Shown in pieces: positions 1-5,906 of a DNA stretch of 5,908 bases. Each line of letters begins with the position of its first letter. Within the stretch, counting starts at the first letter, position 1. Made by a program: the position numbers and the translations under genes. Origin of the DNA: Candidatus Omnitrophota bacterium (GTDB lineage Bacteria; Omnitrophota; Gorgyraeia; JABMRG01); assembly GCA_013202935.1 (NCBI GenBank), contig JABMRG010000111.1:1-5908 (forward strand), given 5' to 3'. The notes beneath the pieces were generated by a model that did no database searches, had not been told where the DNA came from, and saw only the letters and a list, made by a program, of their open reading frames with translations.

Positions 1-42
1 AAAGTAAGTAAAGTGTCCCCGTGCTCATAAACTGTCCCCAGT
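1..42 (+). repeat. GTGTCCCC-family repeat, left copy
   Basis: This copy carries AAGTGTCCCC (11-20) and ACTGTCCCCAGT (31-42), two related boxes in the same orientation separated by 10 nt. Positions 1-41 align with the reverse complement of 5832-5874: 37 of 41 aligned bases are identical, with one 2-nt indel in the spacer. It overlaps the 3' end of aroA and supplies its last five codons and stop. Sequence identity supports a dispersed repeat family. That it is mobilised by a REP-associated or IS200-type transposase is inference, since no transposase is present. The window starts inside or at the edge of the unit, so its outer boundary is unknown. Confidence 0.8.
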
Positions 43-1332
43 GTTAGTAATAGAAGCTAATATATGCTCAAACTCCGGGAAAGAGGTAGCAATGCAGCCT
101 GTATCATCAACGGTGGTCTTTCCTTCTGCAATAGCACCTGCTATTACTGACATCATAGCGGTGCGGTGGTCGCCAAAACTCTCAACCTTGGCCCCCTTTA
201 ATTTTCTCGGGCCCTTGATAATAAGGCTATCTCCTTCAGCTTCAATATCCGCCCCAAAAGCCTTAAGGTTAGTTACTACAGAGCTTACCCTGTCTGTCTC
301 TTTTACGCGAAGTTCTCCTATCCCCTCTATAATAGTCTCCCCTTCTGCCTGGGTTGCGCAGAGTGCTATCAGCGGGACCTCATCTATTAGAAGCGGTATC
401 TCATCTTTTGTAATCTTAGTTGCTCTTAGTGGTGACCTCTTTACAATAATATCAGCTATAGGCTCAAAACTTTCTATCCTTTCTGCAAGCTCTATCTTAG
501 CTCCCATCCTCCCCAATGCATCCAGGATGCCCCTGCGTGTTGAATTTACGCCACAATGATTTATCTTTATCTGTGCATCTTCCGCTAGAATACCCAAAAC
601 AATAAAGAACGCTGCAGAGGATATATCACCAGGCACACTTATCGACTGCGGTTTAAGTTCTGATGAGCCAAGGCCTTCCACAGAAACAGATAAATCTTCT
701 TCTTTCAGATTGGCTCCGAAAAGCCTTAACATCCTCTCTGTATGGTCTCTAGATTTAAACGGTTCAGCTATTGTTGTTATGCCATCTGCATAAAGTCCTG
801 CAAATATTATAGATGATTTAACTTGCGCGCTCGCAACAGGGGATTTATAATCTATCGGTTTAAGTACTGTTCCATTAATGGTAATGGGCGCAAGATTTGC
901 ATCGTCTTTTCCTGCTATATCAGCACCCATAAGCCTCAATGGATATGTGACCCTCTTCATAGGCCTTTTTGATAGCGACTCATCACCTGTTAACATAGCC
1001 TCAAAGTCCTGGCCTGCTAAGATACCCATTAGGAGACGCATAGTAGTGCCGGAGTTGGCCAGGTAGAGACCCGAATCAGGCTTTTTTAAGCCTCTTAAGC
1101 CCTTGCCTTCTATTGTTGCGGTCTTATCATTTGAAGTATGTATAGATATGCCCATTTTGGAAAAGGCATCTATTGTAGCCTGACAATCAAAACCTTGCAA
1201 GAGATTTGATATACGGCTCTTTCCCCGGGCTATTGAAGAGAGCATAATAGCACGGTGGGATATAGACTTATCTCCCGGAGGAGTAATCTCTCCTTGCAGG
1301 CCTGACATTTTCCTCACAGTTATATTAGGCAT
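25..1332 (-). CDS. aroA: 3-phosphoshikimate 1-carboxyvinyltransferase (EPSP synthase), class II type
   Basis: This cytoplasmic enzyme transfers the enolpyruvyl group of phosphoenolpyruvate to shikimate-3-phosphate, the sixth step of the shikimate pathway to chorismate. The 435-residue length is normal for the family. Visible motifs are GDKS (20-23), NSGTTMR (93-99), RPMKR (123-127), SAQVK (168-172), RDHTE (195-199), NSTR (263-266), the LIDEVP segment with likely catalytic Asp317, RVKETDR with Glu345, and GDHR (387-390). The set GDKx, SAQxK, RxHxE and NxTR marks class II enzymes, many of which tolerate glyphosate; tolerance here is not shown. The start at MPNITVRK puts GDKS where related enzymes have it, but no Shine-Dalgarno is obvious in the 23-nt gap after the upstream coiled-coil gene. 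The last residues, TGDSL, and the TGA stop are encoded by the repeat at 1-42, so the native C-terminus has probably been altered by a few residues. Confidence 0.96.
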   Translation of the reverse strand: MPNITVRKMSGLQGEITPPGDKSISHRAIMLSSIARGKSRISNLLQGFDCQATIDAFSKMGISIHTSNDKTATIEGKGLRGLKKPDSGLYLANSGTTMRLLMGILAGQDFEAMLTGDESLSKRPMKRVTYPLRLMGADIAGKDDANLAPITINGTVLKPIDYKSPVASAQVKSSIIFAGLYADGITTIAEPFKSRDHTERMLRLFGANLKEEDLSVSVEGLGSSELKPQSISVPGDISSAAFFIVLGILAEDAQIKINHCGVNSTRRGILDALGRMGAKIELAERIESFEPIADIIVKRSPLRATKITKDEIPLLIDEVPLIALCATQAEGETIIEGIGELRVKETDRVSSVVTNLKAFGADIEAEGDSLIIKGPRKLKGAKVESFGDHRTAMMSVIAGAIAEGKTTVDDTGCIATSFPEFEHILASITNTGDSL

Positions 1333-1355
1333 GAAAAATAGGATGGGGTTTTATT

Positions 1356-2114
1356 TTAAGACGTTATAATTCTGACAATATCACCTACTAAGATTCTTAC
1401 ACCTGAGTACTCATCAAATACTATTATGCTGGACATGTCTTCATATACATTTTCTACAACCGCCTTTGCGATCAGGCTATCATTTCTGTATATGCCTAAC
1501 ATATCCCCGCTTTTTGTTCCGTCTTTTAGGCCCATATTAATAATGGAGAAGTTATATTCTCTGCTTACCTCTATAATCTTGCCTTCAAGGCCCGGTGCCA
1601 CCTTGACTACAATTCTCTTAAGCTCCACGCCCTTCGGCCTTGAGATGCGCTTTTTCAACTCCTCCTCAAAGGCAAGTTTTTCTCTTTTAGTATCCTCTAT
1701 GCTCTTTGCTATTTTTTGATACTTTGAACGGGCATTTCCCAGCTCTGCCTTCAATTCAGACTCCTGCTCAACAACAGAGTTCAATCTACCGTTCAATTCA
1801 ACAACCAGGCTCTCTTTTGATGAGAGTTCGGCAACTAATTTATCTTTCTCCTTCTGGGTTTTTGTAATGTCTGATTCAAGGCGTTGCAGTTTATCGCCAT
1901 AAACCTGAAGTTGATCGCTTAAACTCTTTTTTTCTTCTTTTGTCTCTTTTATCTTTTTTAAGATAGTTACCTTCTCAACAGATAGACTCTCTATCTTCTG
2001 CTCCAGTGACTCTATCTTGCTCTTCTCTTTCTCAAGCTGAAGATAAAAGAATACTGAAATACCAATTGCCAGAAGAACAACTTCAAAACCTATTAATAAA
2101 AATTTGCCTTTCAT
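1356..2114 (-). CDS. Membrane-anchored coiled-coil protein B, function unknown
   Basis: I do not recognise a named family. The 252-residue protein begins MKGK, then has one hydrophobic helix (about 5-25) that should act as an uncleaved signal anchor. A long charged heptad-rich coiled coil follows (about 26-160), and then a compact C-terminal domain (about 174-250) rich in beta-type residues and glycines (GLKDG, GIYR, VGDIV). That domain aligns without gaps to residues 193-269 of the upstream gene product, with 25 of 77 residues identical, so the two are paralogues. The expected topology is a short N-terminus in the cytoplasm with coiled coil and C-domain outside the membrane. The general plan recalls MreC or other envelope scaffold proteins, but this is only analogy. 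The start is well supported by AGGAG 5 nt upstream, and the ATG overlaps the previous stop as ATGA, indicating translational coupling. aroA follows after 23 nt. Confidence 0.85.
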   Translation of the reverse strand: MKGKFLLIGFEVVLLAIGISVFFYLQLEKEKSKIESLEQKIESLSVEKVTILKKIKETKEEKKSLSDQLQVYGDKLQRLESDITKTQKEKDKLVAELSSKESLVVELNGRLNSVVEQESELKAELGNARSKYQKIAKSIEDTKREKLAFEEELKKRISRPKGVELKRIVVKVAPGLEGKIIEVSREYNFSIINMGLKDGTKSGDMLGIYRNDSLIAKAVVENVYEDMSSIIVFDEYSGVRILVGDIVRIITS

Positions 2115-2929
2115 GCTTTCTCCTGAATATACACTCTATCGCCCGGCCTCATATCTGCAAGCGTACCTTGATCAATTATTGCCGCAGCAGAAATATTCTC
2201 TCTTACTGTCTCCACTTCAGCCTGGCCCAGTATCTTATTATCACGATAGATATCCATCTCCATGCCTTCTCTCATACCATCTCTTGCGCCTAAGCTTACT
2301 ACTATAAAATCAAACTCTCTGTTAATAGTCAGGATCTCACCAGCAAGATCGGGTTCCTTAGCAAGATAATCAAGGTTTGTTCTTGTTGGGGGTTCATCAT
2401 AGTACTCCTCCTGGATCATTGCCTTAGTCACTTCTTGAGCAGGAGCCCCCTCTGTAACATAATCTTTAAGTCGATCCTTAAGGGCATTAGCAGCCTCCTG
2501 GGCCAACTCGAGTTCTTCGTTCAGATTTAATGTGTCTTTTACCATGTTTGCGATTCTCTTCTTCAGCTCTTCCATGCTTACACTGGCTTGCTGTATCTTG
2601 GAATTTGTCTTGGCTACCTTACTGTTTATACTGCTGATCTTCTGCTTAGCTGAATCTTTCTCGCGCTTGGCCTTTGCAACCTCGGACTCCAAAGCCTTAA
2701 CATCCTCTGCGGTCTTATCTACAGTAGCCTTAAGTCCGTCCCTCTCTTTGCTCTCGCGTAAGAGGGTCTCGTCGATCTTTTTCTTGGAGATTGTTTCTTG
2801 AAAGAGCCTGTCTTCTGTTGCAATTCTCATGGCTTCTGCGGTACGCTTGAGCATAAAGACTCCGCCTGCAGCAGCAACAGTCACAACTATAAATATTATT
2901 AATAAGGCCTCTTTTATATTATTGAACAT
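2111..2929 (-). CDS. Membrane-anchored coiled-coil protein A, function unknown
   Basis: No named family is recognised. The 272-residue product has a short N-terminal stretch, one hydrophobic segment (about 8-27, LLIIFIVVTVAAAGGVF) fitting a signal anchor, and a long Lys/Glu/Ala-rich coiled coil (about 30-160). An acidic, proline-containing linker (about 165-192, EEYYDEPP) precedes a C-terminal domain (193-269). That domain shares 25 of 77 ungapped positions with the next gene, including REF/REY, DG, IYR, VE and GD-V. Co-translation by an ATGA overlap suggests the two proteins are made in similar amounts and could pair through their coiled coils; that pairing is inference. It is the first gene after a strong promoter (2960-2988), with a predicted leader of only about 24 nt and no clear Shine-Dalgarno. 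An envelope scaffold or periplasmic spacer role is plausible but unproven. Confidence 0.85.
   Translation of the reverse strand: MFNNIKEALLIIFIVVTVAAAGGVFMLKRTAEAMRIATEDRLFQETISKKKIDETLLRESKERDGLKATVDKTAEDVKALESEVAKAKREKDSAKQKISSINSKVAKTNSKIQQASVSMEELKKRIANMVKDTLNLNEELELAQEAANALKDRLKDYVTEGAPAQEVTKAMIQEEYYDEPPTRTNLDYLAKEPDLAGEILTINREFDFIVVSLGARDGMREGMEMDIYRDNKILGQAEVETVRENISAAAIIDQGTLADMRPGDRVYIQEKA
2115..2124 (-). promoter_or_regulatory. Shine-Dalgarno of coiled-coil gene B
   Basis: On the minus strand AGGAGA (2119-2124) sits 5 nt (counting from AGGAG) before the ATG at 2114. It lies inside the last codons of coiled-coil gene A, whose TGA stop overlaps this ATG. This fixes the start of gene B and supports translational coupling. 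Confidence 0.8.
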
Positions 2930-2959
2930 TTCTATTTACTTTGTGTTAATGTTATTAAT

Positions 2960-2988
2960 AGTATATTTGCAAAATTACTTAAAGTCAA
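2960..2988 (-). promoter_or_regulatory. Sigma70-type promoter for coiled-coil A-B-aroA
   Basis: On the minus strand TTGACT (2983-2988) and TATACT (2960-2965) are separated by exactly 17 nt, one mismatch each from the TTGACA/TATAAT consensus. It lies in the only sizeable internal gap (2930-3035), and the predicted transcript start near 2953 leaves a leader of about 24 nt before the ATG at 2929. Position, spacing and orientation all fit a promoter for the three downstream genes. No operator or terminator hairpin was found in the rest of the gap. Confidence 0.75.
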
Positions 2989-3035
2989 GCTTTTAGTCTT
3001 TTATTAACCCTTTTGAGGATTCCGTCTAATCATTT

Positions 3036-4880
3036 TTACCCTCTTCTCCTCTCAGCTAAGAGAACAATATTCCTTAATTCATCTTTGCTTCCTGCTTCAA
3101 GCCACGTCTTATCAAACTCGGGATCTTGGGCAATTTGGGCAATAGCAGCTAAAATCTTTAGGTGCAAAACCCGTTCACCGGCTGAACCCACAAGAACAAA
3201 TATTATATGCACCACCTCATCTCGAGGGAAAACAATTCCTGCTTTTGCTCTTACTAAAAGAATTTTAGAGATATTTCTGTCTTCAACAACAATGTGCGGA
3301 ATAGCCAAGCCTTTCTTTATTATGGTACTAAACTCTTTTTCTCTTTGCATAAATTTTCCAAACAAGTCTTGGGGCTTTAAGCTTAACTCCTTCCCTAAAA
3401 TATCTGAGACATGTTTAAAGAAGGCCTCTGTCTCTAAAACTCCTTTTATATCCAAAATCTTGGCTTGCTCAATAAGTTTGTGAAACTTATCTTTTATAAG
3501 CTCGTCTCTCTGGATAACGATATCCTTTAGTTCCGTAAGAAGATTATCTGAAATTAGCTCTCTATCCTTAGCAACTAGTTTTTCTAAAACACGTACAAGA
3601 GCTGAATCCTGGGTTGCTCTTCTCTGGGCATAGACTTTATACCAGGTAAATCCTAATAAAAGAAATGCCATAGTGAGAAAAACAATAAATGTTCCCATCT
3701 CAATTAAAAGAAACCCGCCACCTAGTATTCCAAATATTTGCATATAGGGATAAAAGGGGGAATAGAATTTTGGCCGGTAGCTAGAAATCTTGCTTTCTCT
3801 GAATAAAATCACGGTTAAATTAGCAAAAATAAAGAGTACGATCAGGATGCTAGACGCAACTTTAACCAATAATTCCAGTCTTAAAAATAAAATAGCCATA
3901 ACCATAAAAGCACCGGTAAAGAGAATGGAAACGTAAGGGGTCTTAAATTTAGATCTTATTTTTTGAAAACCTGAAGGCAAGAGTTTATCTCTACTCATAC
4001 CTAAAGGATATCTTGAAGCAGTCATAATCCCTGCATTTGCAGTGGAGATAAAAGCTAAAAATGCTGCTACGCATACAATGATTTTAAAAGTATCTCCACC
4101 AAAGGCTCCTGCCCCATCTGAGATGGGAGTAAGAGTAACTCTCAGGCTATCGGGATTCAAAACTCCTATAGTTACAAAGATAACCAAAGCATAAAAAATA
4201 GAGGTTACAACAATAGAAAGAATCATGCCTAAGGGTAAATTTTTGCCTGGATTCTTTGTTTCTTCAGCCAAAGCCGCAACTTTAGTTAAGCCGCCGTAAG
4301 ATATAAAAACAAAACTTGCCGTGGCAAACATGGAACCTACTCCTCCTGAAAAGAAAGGCCTAAAGTGCGAGATATTAACCGCCTTTATGCCCCAAAAAAC
4401 ATAAGCAAGAAGTATGGCTAAAAGCCCTAAAACTAAAAACACCTGGAATCCCCCTGCTTCTTTCACTCCTATTAAATTTAAAATAACAAAGAATAAACAC
4501 AGCCAAAAGGCAATAACATTTAAAGGTAGGGGGGTTATTATGCTTAAATAAGCTCCCATACCTATTAAAGCGAATGCCCCCTTTAAGCTCAAAGAGAACC
4601 AGGAGCTAAAACCAGCTATTGTTCCAAAAAGAGGTCCGAATCCCCTCATTATATAAAAATAATCTCCGCCAGCCTTGGGCATGGCTGTAGTCAATTCTGC
4701 CTTACTTAAGAGTGTAGGAATAACTAAAAAACCTGCTATTATATAAGATAATATTACTGCTGGCCCAGCTTTTGCATAAGCTAATCCTGGTAGGATAAAA
4801 AGGCCTGAACTAATCATTGCTCCTGTAGCTATACAAAAAATATTTAAAAGAGTAAGTTCTTTTTTTAAACTTCCTTCCAT
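3036..4880 (-). CDS. APC-family permease with C-terminal PTS EIIA-like domain
   Basis: The 614-residue protein joins two modules. Residues about 8-418 form a 12-helix permease of the amino acid-polyamine-organocation superfamily. It has the TM1 substrate-binding signature GAMISSGLFILPG (20-32) and the TM6-7 hallmark with EE at 206-207 followed by NP (210-211). A charged helical linker (about 420-478) leads to a C-terminal domain (about 479-614) like PTS EIIA of the fructose/nitrogen (PtsN) type. Its GLAIPHI motif (524-530) places the phospho-accepting His at 529, and a second conserved-position His is at 573. Ordinary APC transporters end near 450-500 residues. The likely role is uptake or exchange of an amino acid or amine through the inner membrane, with EIIA sensing PTS phosphorylation state; the substrate cannot be told. 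The start has a strong AAGGAGG 8 nt upstream. It follows rluD by 13 nt, and its GC (about 37% in sampled lines) is the lowest here. Confidence 0.9.
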   Translation of the reverse strand: MEGSLKKELTLLNIFCIATGAMISSGLFILPGLAYAKAGPAVILSYIIAGFLVIPTLLSKAELTTAMPKAGGDYFYIMRGFGPLFGTIAGFSSWFSLSLKGAFALIGMGAYLSIITPLPLNVIAFWLCLFFVILNLIGVKEAGGFQVFLVLGLLAILLAYVFWGIKAVNISHFRPFFSGGVGSMFATASFVFISYGGLTKVAALAEETKNPGKNLPLGMILSIVVTSIFYALVIFVTIGVLNPDSLRVTLTPISDGAGAFGGDTFKIIVCVAAFLAFISTANAGIMTASRYPLGMSRDKLLPSGFQKIRSKFKTPYVSILFTGAFMVMAILFLRLELLVKVASSILIVLFIFANLTVILFRESKISSYRPKFYSPFYPYMQIFGILGGGFLLIEMGTFIVFLTMAFLLLGFTWYKVYAQRRATQDSALVRVLEKLVAKDRELISDNLLTELKDIVIQRDELIKDKFHKLIEQAKILDIKGVLETEAFFKHVSDILGKELSLKPQDLFGKFMQREKEFSTIIKKGLAIPHIVVEDRNISKILLVRAKAGIVFPRDEVVHIIFVLVGSAGERVLHLKILAAIAQIAQDPEFDKTWLEAGSKDELRNIVLLAERRRG

Positions 4881-4896
4881 CCAAATATCCTCCTTA
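4881..4896 (-). promoter_or_regulatory. Strong Shine-Dalgarno of the permease-EIIA gene, overlapping the rluD stop
   Basis: AAGGAGG (4889-4895, minus strand) lies 8 nt before the permease ATG and overlaps the TAA stop of rluD (4894-4896). This is the best ribosome binding site in the window. It fixes the permease start and suggests ribosomes ending rluD can reinitiate on the permease. Confidence 0.85.
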
Positions 4897-5796
4897 ATGC
4901 TCCTGTTTATCTAGGCCTCTTAATTCTTCAGGCATATCTATCTTAAAGTTTAAGTCTTCGGATGTCTTTGGGTGTTTTAAGAAAAGTTCAGCCGCGTAGA
5001 GCGCTATTCTCTTAAATTTCTTGCCGCCATACTTTAGATCACCTATTATCGGATGCCCTATATAAGACATATGTACCCTTATCTGATGGGTTCTTCCTGT
5101 CTCTAATTCCAGTGCCAGCTTTGTATATGTGCCAAAACTCTTTAATACCTTATAGTTTGTAACAGCGTCTTTAGAATTCAAGAATCTTACAGCCATCTTT
5201 TTCCTGTCTCTCTGGGCCCTTGCTATAGGAAGCGCTGTTTTACCCGTGGCATGAGATATCTCTCCCTTTACAAAAGCGACGTATCTTCTTTTAATCGCCT
5301 TGGTCTTAAAGCCGTCTACGAGTTTTTTATGCGCGCTATCTGTTTTTGCAACGACCATAAGCCCTGAAACCTCCTTATCGAGCCTATGAACAATACCCGG
5401 GCGTGTACTCGTACCTATGTGCGAGAGTCTTCCCTTTGTATGAAAAAGGAGGCCGTTTACCAGTGTATGTTCCTGGTTTCCGGCCGCAGGATGGACAACT
5501 ATTCCTGATGGCTTATTCAGCACTATTATATCATCATCTTCATATATTATATCTAGTGGAATATTTTCAGGAAGGATCTTCGGTTCTTCTGTATCAGGTA
5601 AGGTGATTTCTATTCTTTCAGAGCTGGCAAGCTTATGGTGGGCCTTTTTTGGTTTAGCATCTACTAAAACTCTCTCTTCTTGTATCAGGCGTTTTATCTG
5701 GCTGCGGGAAAACTTTTCCTTTAGCTTATCAGCAAGATAGATATCGAGCCTCTTGCCCGCCTCCTCTTCTGAAACTTTTATAATCTCTTTTTCCAT
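4894..5796 (-). CDS. rluD: Ribosomal large subunit pseudouridine synthase, RluD/RluA family
   Basis: This cytoplasmic enzyme isomerises specific uridines of 23S rRNA to pseudouridine; E. coli RluD acts on helix 69. Numbering from the ATG at 5796 (300 residues), an N-terminal S4 RNA-binding domain covers about 7-57 and contains GKRLD and SRSQIKRLI. The catalytic domain has LNKPSGIVVHP (93-103), HRLDKEVSG with catalytic Asp140, and GRTHQIRVHMSYIGHPIIGD (234-253). E. coli RluD is 326 residues with the same order. The frame stays open to a GTG at 5820, but the extra residues MKCPLADN are almost entirely repeat sequence and precede the point where homologues begin, so I prefer the ATG. Neither start has a Shine-Dalgarno, because the repeat copy at 5800-5823 ends 3 nt before the ATG. 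RluD and other RluA-family members are hard to separate by motif alone, so the exact target site is less certain than the family. Confidence 0.93.
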   Translation of the reverse strand: MEKEIIKVSEEEAGKRLDIYLADKLKEKFSRSQIKRLIQEERVLVDAKPKKAHHKLASSERIEITLPDTEEPKILPENIPLDIIYEDDDIIVLNKPSGIVVHPAAGNQEHTLVNGLLFHTKGRLSHIGTSTRPGIVHRLDKEVSGLMVVAKTDSAHKKLVDGFKTKAIKRRYVAFVKGEISHATGKTALPIARAQRDRKKMAVRFLNSKDAVTNYKVLKSFGTYTKLALELETGRTHQIRVHMSYIGHPIIGDLKYGGKKFKRIALYAAELFLKHPKTSEDLNFKIDMPEELRGLDKQEH

Positions 5797-5799
5797 ATT

Positions 5800-5823
5800 A
5801 TCAGCAAGGGGACACTTCACTTA
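5800..5823 (-). repeat. GTGTCCCC-family repeat, partial copy upstream of rluD
   Basis: Read on the minus strand, this 24-nt stretch matches the adjacent copy (minus strand, 5870 downward) at 22 of 24 positions, including GTGAAGTGTCCCC and TGCTGAT. It ends 3 nt upstream of the probable rluD ATG and takes the place of a ribosome binding site. The second box (ACTGTCCCC) is absent, so the copy is partial. Confidence 0.75.
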
Positions 5824-5831
5824 CAATAAGT

Positions 5832-5874
5832 CTGGGGACAGTTTACATCAGCATGGGGACACTTCACTAACTTT
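5832..5874 (-). repeat. GTGTCCCC-family repeat, right copy, inverted relative to the left end
   Basis: On the minus strand this carries AAGTGTCCCC followed by AAACTGTCCCCAG, the same two boxes in the same order as positions 1-41. It differs at 4 of 41 aligned positions and has 2 extra nt in the spacer. Together with the left copy it brackets the five genes in inverted orientation. It also overlaps the hairpin at 5854-5906. Confidence 0.8.
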
Positions 5875-5906
5875 ACTATATAGTAAACCAATGTGAAGTG
5901 TCCCCA
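5854..5906. repeat. Hairpin element with 16-bp perfect palindrome
   Basis: Arms 5854-5867 and 5893-5906 are exact reverse complements over 14 bp (TGGGGACACTTCAC and partner). After an unpaired 4/5-nt internal bulge, TTTACTATATAGTAAA (5872-5887) is a perfect 16-bp palindrome at the centre. Two oppositely oriented repeat boxes around a palindrome resemble REP/BIME-type elements. On the minus strand a weak promoter could overlap it (GGGACA 5899-5904, TATAGT 5875-5880, 18-nt spacing), but I would not rely on this. The window ends 2 nt beyond the arm. Confidence 0.75.

Noticed and set aside
41..559. Plus-strand open frame of 172 codons opposite aroA
   Set aside because: It lies entirely antisense to a strongly conserved aroA with intact motifs, and its translation is low-complexity Ser/Ile/Ala-rich with no recognisable domain. 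It is a frame shadow.
2930..3035. Rho-independent terminator after the permease gene
   Set aside because: No GC-rich stem followed by a T tract was found on the minus strand in this gap. The A/T runs there do not pair into a convincing hairpin.
3013..3483. Plus-strand open frame of 156 codons opposite the EIIA domain
   Set aside because: It is antisense to the conserved EIIA domain, and its product shows no domain. The frame is an accidental by-product of the permease codons.
5797..5820. GTG at 5818-5820 as the rluD start
   Set aside because: The eight added residues are almost all repeat-encoded, the GTG has no Shine-Dalgarno, and homologues begin near the internal ATG. It is kept as an alternative only.
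5797..5826. Promoter TTGTAA-N18-GATAAT immediately upstream of rluD
   Set aside because: Transcription would start inside the rluD coding region after the ATG, and there is no other plausible downstream start codon. The match is likely chance within the repeat.
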